A stretch of DNA of 19,027 bases from Candidatus Bathyarchaeota archaeon (GTDB taxonomy: Archaea; Thermoproteota; Bathyarchaeia; Bathyarchaeales; SOJC01): contig JAGLZJ010000005.1 of assembly GCA_023131555.1 (NCBI GenBank), forward strand, positions 1-19,027, written 5' to 3'. The position numbers and the translations under genes were made by a program. The notes under the pieces are model-generated. The model worked only from the letters and a program-made list of their open reading frames with translations. It made no database searches and was not told the origin of the DNA. Shown here piece by piece: positions 14,720 through 19,027 of the stretch. How positions within the stretch are numbered: position 1 is the first letter of the stretch; each line of letters opens with the position of its first letter.

Positions 14720-15109
14720 TTGAAAGTCACTCTCCTTACAGGAAGAACAATAGATCAAGGAACTGCAAAAGAACACGGGAAACTCTCAACAGCCTACTTC
14801 GAGAACGTTGCAGTCTGCGAGATTGACCCGGATGACATGAAGACCCTGCAGGTAAAGGAGAACAGTACAGTGAGAGTTACGACAGAACACGGGAAAGTTA
14901 ATGTAAGAGGCAGGACTTCGAAGAGGGGTCCTCACCCGGGTATAATCTATATGCCATATGGAATCTGGACAAATATTATCGTGGATCCCCAGACCCACGG
15001 AACTGGGATGCCGTCCTTCAAAGGAATCAAGGCTCAAATTGAGTCGGCCCCAACAGAGAATGTTCTAACGCTTCAAGAGCTGTTGGAAAACCTCTTCGGA
15101 AGAGATTGA
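14720..15109 (+). CDS. fwdD: Formylmethanofuran dehydrogenase subunit D
   Basis: A protein of about 129 residues of the molybdopterin dinucleotide-binding domain family. KVTLLTGRTIDQGTAKEHGK at the start is the FwdD/FmdD hallmark, followed by a beta-barrel with CEIDPDDMKTL, VRVTTEHGKV, PGIIYMPYGIWTNIIV and a TGMPSFKG loop. FwdD completes the binding pocket for the tungsto- or molybdopterin guanine dinucleotide of FwdB. TTG 14720 is chosen because GAGGGTG (14706-14712) sits seven bases before it; GTG 14711 lies within that SD. The stop overlaps the start region of fwdB, indicating coupled translation. Confidence 0.9.
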   Translation: MKVTLLTGRTIDQGTAKEHGKLSTAYFENVAVCEIDPDDMKTLQVKENSTVRVTTEHGKVNVRGRTSKRGPHPGIIYMPYGIWTNIIVDPQTHGTGMPSFKGIKAQIESAPTENVLTLQELLENLFGRD

Positions 15110-15111
15110 AT

Positions 15112-16563
15112 ATGTCAATCGTGAAAAATGTCGCATGCCCAGTGTGCGGAACACTCTGCGACGATCTGGAGATAACAGTAGATGGTAACAGAGTGATTGG
15201 CACTAAAAACACCTGCGCTGTAAGTGAAGCGAAACTACTCAACTTTTCCGATCCCGGACACAGGAACCTGAAGCCACTGATTCGCAGAGATGGAGAGATG
15301 GTTGAGGTTTCTTGGGATGAAGCCATCAAGAGAAGCGCTCAGATCCTGGCAGAAGCACATTACCCGATTCTCTATGGATGGAGCTGTACAAACTGCGAAG
15401 CGATTCGCATGGGAATTGCACTCGCTGAAGAAATCGGAGGCGTCATCGATAACACGTCAACCGTCTGCCATGGACCTTCGATACTAAGTATACAAGATGT
15501 TGGAATCCCAACCTGCACACTTGGACAGATTCGCCACCGAGCGGATCTAATCGTTTACTGGGCCAGTGATCCCTACAGCGCCCACCCACGTCACGTTGAA
15601 CGCTACACAGCGTTCTCTGACGGTCGCTTTCAGCATAGCGAATGGGAAAGCTATGTTGCTAGACTGCGAGGTGTATTGGGCAAGAAAAGACTCAGCAGAG
15701 CTTCGGAGCTGACCTTGATGAAAGACATCCCCCTGCCAGCGGTCACAGGTGAGAAACTGCCCCCTTCCTTCAGGACAGGGAAGAGAAAACTGATCGTTGT
15801 AGACGTCCGGAAAACTAGGTCTGCTGAGCACGCTGATTTGTTCCTTCAGGTAGAACCAAATAAGGACTTTGAGCTCCTTCAAGCCCTCAGGCTTCTTGTG
15901 AAAGATGAAGAACTGGAAGTCAACGAAATTGCAGGCCTGCCGGTCCACCTTCTCGAAGAGGTGGCTGACGCCTTAATAGGATGCAGCTTCGGAGCCTTCT
16001 TCTTCGGAGTTGGGCTGACGATGAGCTCAGGGAAAACCAGAAACATTGACGCGGCAATTGCGTTAACGCAAGACCTCAACTACCGAACTAAATTTGTGAT
16101 TATGCCAATGAGAGGCCACTTCAACGTTGCAGGCGCAAACGTCGTGTCAACGTGGCAGACAGGATACCCTTTTGCAGTGGATTTCTCAGAAGGCTACCCG
16201 CGATACAATCCCGGCGAAACATCGGTGGTAGACATCCTTTCTCGAGGCGAATCTGATGCAGGCTTGATAGTTGCCTCCGACCCCGTATCGAACTTCCCGA
16301 GAGAAGCTGCGAGAAACCTGATTAAACAGCCATTGATTGCGATTGACCCCGTGGCTTCACCAACAACAGTGATGGCTGACGTTGTATTGCCATCGACATT
16401 CGTCGGCATTGAAACTGAGGGTACGGCGTATAGAATGGACCGTGTCCCTCTGCCTATGAAAAAACTTGTGGAACCGCCGGAAACCTGCCTGTCAGACGAG
16501 GAGATACTTCGCAGAATCCTGAAAGAAGTTCGACACCTCAAAGAAGTGAGAGGAGAAACGTGA
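15112..16563 (+). CDS. fwdB: Formylmethanofuran dehydrogenase subunit B, with extra internal segment
   Basis: The catalytic W/Mo subunit, which reduces CO2 to formate inside the Fwd complex. Numbered from ATG 15112, the [4Fe-4S] cysteines are C9, C12, C16 and C35 (ACPVCGTLCDD ... NTC). C119 in TVCHGPS is the metal ligand (Cys, not selenocysteine), and YWASDPYSAHPRH and VDVRKTRSAEHADLFLQV follow family order. At 483 residues it is about 50 longer than typical FwdB. The surplus falls at about 171-223, between HPRHVERYTAF and KRKLIVVDVRK, and is rich in basic residues. TTG 15106 overlaps the fwdD stop, but ATG 15112 is seven bases after GGAAGAG and preferred. Confidence 0.93.
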   Translation: MSIVKNVACPVCGTLCDDLEITVDGNRVIGTKNTCAVSEAKLLNFSDPGHRNLKPLIRRDGEMVEVSWDEAIKRSAQILAEAHYPILYGWSCTNCEAIRMGIALAEEIGGVIDNTSTVCHGPSILSIQDVGIPTCTLGQIRHRADLIVYWASDPYSAHPRHVERYTAFSDGRFQHSEWESYVARLRGVLGKKRLSRASELTLMKDIPLPAVTGEKLPPSFRTGKRKLIVVDVRKTRSAEHADLFLQVEPNKDFELLQALRLLVKDEELEVNEIAGLPVHLLEEVADALIGCSFGAFFFGVGLTMSSGKTRNIDAAIALTQDLNYRTKFVIMPMRGHFNVAGANVVSTWQTGYPFAVDFSEGYPRYNPGETSVVDILSRGESDAGLIVASDPVSNFPREAARNLIKQPLIAIDPVASPTTVMADVVLPSTFVGIETEGTAYRMDRVPLPMKKLVEPPETCLSDEEILRRILKEVRHLKEVRGET

Positions 16564-16564
16564 A

Positions 16565-18256
16565 ATGAGAGAACTCCTTGTGAAGAATGGCTTCGTCTAC
16601 GATCCACTGAACAACATAGACGGAGAAAAACTGGACATCGCTATTCGAGACGGAAAGATCGTCGAAAAGACGAGTAACCCAAAGATCCTTGATGCGTCCG
16701 GAATGGTCGTAATGCCAGGCGGAGTCGACATCCACAGCCACATAGTTGGAGCAAAAGTGAATTCAGGGCGGCTACTGAGACCTGAAGATCATAGCAAGGA
16801 TGTGGAATATAAGACCCCTGTGACCCGTTCAGGTGTAGGCTACTCCATTCCATCAACTTTCACAACGGGTTACCGGTATTCAAGAATGGGCTGGACGACT
16901 GTTATGGATGCAGCCATGGCTCCGCTTAAAGCAAAACACACTCATGAAGAACTCAACGACACACCTATGTTGGATAAGGGTTCATACCCGCTCTTAGGCA
17001 GCAACTGGTTCATCTTAGAGTACCTGAGAGCGAAAGAGTACGATGAATGCGCGGCATACATAGCTTGGATCATGAGGGCAACTAAAGGCTATGCGGTGAA
17101 ACTTGTCAATCCTGGCGGGCTGGAAGCTTGGGGTTTCGGAAGAAATGTCCGTGATATCGATGACCCTGTCCCCAACTTCGACATCACTCCCCGAGAAATC
17201 GTGCAGGGCTTATGCAGAGTCAACAGGATGCTGAACCTGCCCCACACCATTCACGTGCATGCGAACAACCTTGGGAAACCAGGTAACTACGTTACGGCGC
17301 TTGAGACAATGAAATGTGTTGAGGGACAAGCAGGTGACGGAAAACCCGTTCTGCATCTGACCCATTGTCAGTTCAGCTCGTTTGGGGGAAGAGATTGGCG
17401 TACCTTCAGGTCCGCAGCTGAAGAAATTTCAGAGTACGTGAACACGCACAATCACGTTACGCTTGACCTTGGACAGATTATCTTCACAGATACCACTACA
17501 ATGACTGCGGATGGCCCATTTCAATTCATACTCTATCAACTGACGGGCAACAAATGGGTGAACTGTGATGTTGAGACTGAAACGGGTTCAGGAATCGTTC
17601 CCTTCCACTACAAACGGAAGAGTTTTGTCCACGCAACCCAATGGGCAATCGGACTGGAACTTGCGCTGAAGACCAAGGATCCATGGAAGATCTTTCTAAC
17701 TACAGATCACCCCAATGCAGGTCCGTTCACGGCGTACCCGAAGATCATAGCTTGGTTGATGAGCCGAAAGGCGAGGGATGCGGTCATAGACAGGATAAGC
17801 AAGAGAGCCAGACGACGAACGGTTTTAGATGAGATTGACAGAGAATACACCCTTAGTGACATTGCGGTAACTACAAGAGTTGGTCAAGCACGATCCTTAG
17901 GATTGAACCGAAAAGGGCATCTCGGAGTCGGAGCAGACGCGGACATTGCAATATACGACATAAACCCGCAGAAGGAAGATTTACCTGCCAACCCAGGTAG
18001 AATCGAGAAAGCCTTCAAGAACGCCGCTTATACTCTGAAAGACGGAGAGATTGTTGTCAGAGATGGCAAGATTGTGAAGGCCGTGGACGGAAGAACCTTC
18101 TGGGTCAACGTAAAAACTACGCCTAGTTCCATCGAGATAGAACCGGAGCTTCAAAAAGTCTTCGAAGAATACTACACCGTGAAATATGAAAACTACCTAG
18201 TCAACGAAGACTACTGTAAGAATTCAGATCCAATAGTTATAAAGCCGAAAATCTGA
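16565..18256 (+). CDS. fwdA: Formylmethanofuran dehydrogenase subunit A
   Basis: A 563-residue amidohydrolase-fold subunit that condenses formate with methanofuran at a binuclear zinc site. The ligand set is complete: H57 and H59 (DIHSHI), carboxylated lysine K179 (YAVKLVNPGG), H230/H232 (IHVHANN), H264/H267 (LHLTHCQF) and D381 (TTDHPNAG). Numbering is almost the same as in characterised methanogen FwdA, and length is normal. It starts one base after the fwdB stop. Together with FwdB and FwdD it forms the core of the first step of CO2 fixation, or the last step of formyl-methanofuran oxidation. FwdC, with the other part of the formate tunnel scaffold, is not in this window. Confidence 0.95.
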   Translation: MRELLVKNGFVYDPLNNIDGEKLDIAIRDGKIVEKTSNPKILDASGMVVMPGGVDIHSHIVGAKVNSGRLLRPEDHSKDVEYKTPVTRSGVGYSIPSTFTTGYRYSRMGWTTVMDAAMAPLKAKHTHEELNDTPMLDKGSYPLLGSNWFILEYLRAKEYDECAAYIAWIMRATKGYAVKLVNPGGLEAWGFGRNVRDIDDPVPNFDITPREIVQGLCRVNRMLNLPHTIHVHANNLGKPGNYVTALETMKCVEGQAGDGKPVLHLTHCQFSSFGGRDWRTFRSAAEEISEYVNTHNHVTLDLGQIIFTDTTTMTADGPFQFILYQLTGNKWVNCDVETETGSGIVPFHYKRKSFVHATQWAIGLELALKTKDPWKIFLTTDHPNAGPFTAYPKIIAWLMSRKARDAVIDRISKRARRRTVLDEIDREYTLSDIAVTTRVGQARSLGLNRKGHLGVGADADIAIYDINPQKEDLPANPGRIEKAFKNAAYTLKDGEIVVRDGKIVKAVDGRTFWVNVKTTPSSIEIEPELQKVFEEYYTVKYENYLVNEDYCKNSDPIVIKPKI

Positions 18257-18347
18257 ACCCGGAGAATACACGCCGGTATCTGTGGTCCATATTCTTGATT
18301 CATAAGGCAATTATCCACTTCTACGCATCAGAATCTCAGGGTAAACG

Positions 18348-18845
18348 TTGAAAAACAGCCAACTTGCTAAAGCCAAAATCACCCGGTGGCTGAAAGAAGA
18401 AGGATTCGAAGCTAAGGCACTCAAAAGCAAACACACCTACTTTAATCTGATCACAAAAATGGGCGGAGACCCATACAACATCTTCCAAAGTAAAAACAAG
18501 AGGGACAGCGTAATTATCTCATGCAGGTTGAGGCTGACCTCGGAGCAGAAGAGCCTCTTCTCCAAAATGAACAAATCCGAGCAACGATCATTCGTATGGG
18601 ATCTGAAAATGGCTCTGTTAACACGATCAAGCGTAGGAGACTTTAAATTGAGACCGAAGCCCCCGCTAAGCATGGAAGCAGTCTTCATCTCCTCAAAGCC
18701 AATCTACTATGATGGTCTATCCAAAAACACGTTGTTCTCCACTCTCTTTGACATTCATAAGAGCGCAATGATGGTTCAATGGATGCTTGAAGAGACATCT
18801 GGAGCTACTGTTCCCACAAAAGACGTACAATCAATGTATGCTTGA
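18348..18845 (+). CDS. DUF2299 family protein
   Basis: A 165-residue archaeal protein of unknown function that matches DUF2299 in its order of conserved blocks: a starting helix with ITRWLKEEGFE, a central strand VIISCRLRLTSEQ, the helix SEQRSFVWDLKMALL, and the most typical stretch ISSKPIYYDGLSKNTLFSTL followed by a long helix ending MVQWMLEE. No catalytic motif or membrane segment is visible. The start is TTG 18348, with AGGG about six bases upstream; no ATG is available at the N-terminus. It follows fwdA by 91 bases on the same strand and could be read from the same transcript, though DUF2299 genes are not known as Fwd partners. Confidence 0.75.
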   Translation: MKNSQLAKAKITRWLKEEGFEAKALKSKHTYFNLITKMGGDPYNIFQSKNKRDSVIISCRLRLTSEQKSLFSKMNKSEQRSFVWDLKMALLTRSSVGDFKLRPKPPLSMEAVFISSKPIYYDGLSKNTLFSTLFDIHKSAMMVQWMLEETSGATVPTKDVQSMYA

Positions 18846-18953
18846 TGCGATTAAGAGAAGCTTAGGTCACAGTAGCGAGGCAACCAATCAGTTTGCCATT
18901 AATTTACAGATACCGTCTAAACCGCTCCCTAGAGCAGGCATAGGCGAAATCTA

Positions 18954-19027
18954 TTGAAGAGAATTCTAAATGGGCACTGGTTAGAATGCGACAGCCTCGA
19001 ACACATTATAAAGGATATGGCAATAGC
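18954..19027 (+). CDS. Possible start of a further gene (cut by window edge)
   Basis: From TTG 18954 a frame stays open to the window end and reads KRILNGHWLECDSLEHIIKD, a composition typical of a real protein, but it is too short to assign to a family. A TATA-like TTAATTTA at about 18899-18906 lies at a suitable distance upstream; the SD is weak. Alternatively the TATA-like ATTATAAA at about 19005-19015 belongs to a gene beginning beyond the window. Confidence 0.3.
   Translation, partial: MKRILNGHWLECDSLEHIIKDMAI

Noticed and set aside
1..19027. CRISPR array, tRNA, rRNA, insertion sequence
   Set aside because: No regularly spaced repeats, tRNA T-loop motifs, rRNA-like sequence or transposase motifs were seen on either strand.

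Overview
The window reads as part of an archaeal chromosome. The evidence is an archaeal pantoate kinase, the RNA polymerase subunit Rpb5/RpoH, a TFS-type zinc ribbon transcription factor, a thiolase plus DUF35 pair of the archaeal mevalonate type, tungsten/molybdenum formylmethanofuran dehydrogenase genes, a DUF2299 protein, and BRE/TATA-type promoters. The mix (full-length Rpb5, CxxC-x17-CxxC zinc ribbons, Fwd genes without other methanogenesis genes) suggests a TACK-group archaeon such as Bathyarchaeia. An Asgard lineage is not excluded. The assignment is inference from protein families, not from a marker tree. Many genes appear to start at TTG behind a clear Shine-Dalgarno (SD) sequence.

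Layout. 1-111 (minus) is the start of pantoate kinase, cut by the window edge. Divergent from it are rpoH (249-800), which carries a eukaryote-like N-terminal domain, and a HAD phosphatase (907-1581). A 50-residue zinc ribbon gene lies at 1828-1980 (minus). A DEAD-box RNA helicase (2352-3659) ends in a second copy of the same zinc ribbon, reached through a tandemly repeated linker. It is followed by an OB-fold nucleic-acid-binding protein and a tiny YHS-domain gene (4413-4553) that seems to start at CTG. On the minus strand follow a canonical thiolase and its DUF35 partner (4593-6187) and a large secreted, membrane-anchored, sequon-rich surface protein (6315-8681). Divergent from the surface protein is a MacB/FtsX-like ABC permease and ATPase pair (8783-10644). 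A TFS-like factor follows (10758-11102).

The most interesting part is 11247-14577. It is a four-gene operon of two paralogous thiolase-fold proteins, both lacking every recognisable thiolase catalytic residue, and two DUF35 zinc ribbon/OB-fold proteins. It is followed immediately, from its own promoter, by fwdD-fwdB-fwdA (formylmethanofuran dehydrogenase, the first step of the archaeal methyl branch of the Wood-Ljungdahl pathway) and a DUF2299 gene. By analogy with the thiolase-fold/DUF35 steroid aldolase Ltp2-ChsH2, the four-gene unit could be a hetero-oligomeric acyl-CoA aldolase/lyase of unknown substrate. That reading is inference.

No rRNA, tRNA, CRISPR array or insertion sequence was recognised. 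The longest stretch without a gene is 1981-2321, which holds divergent promoter elements.
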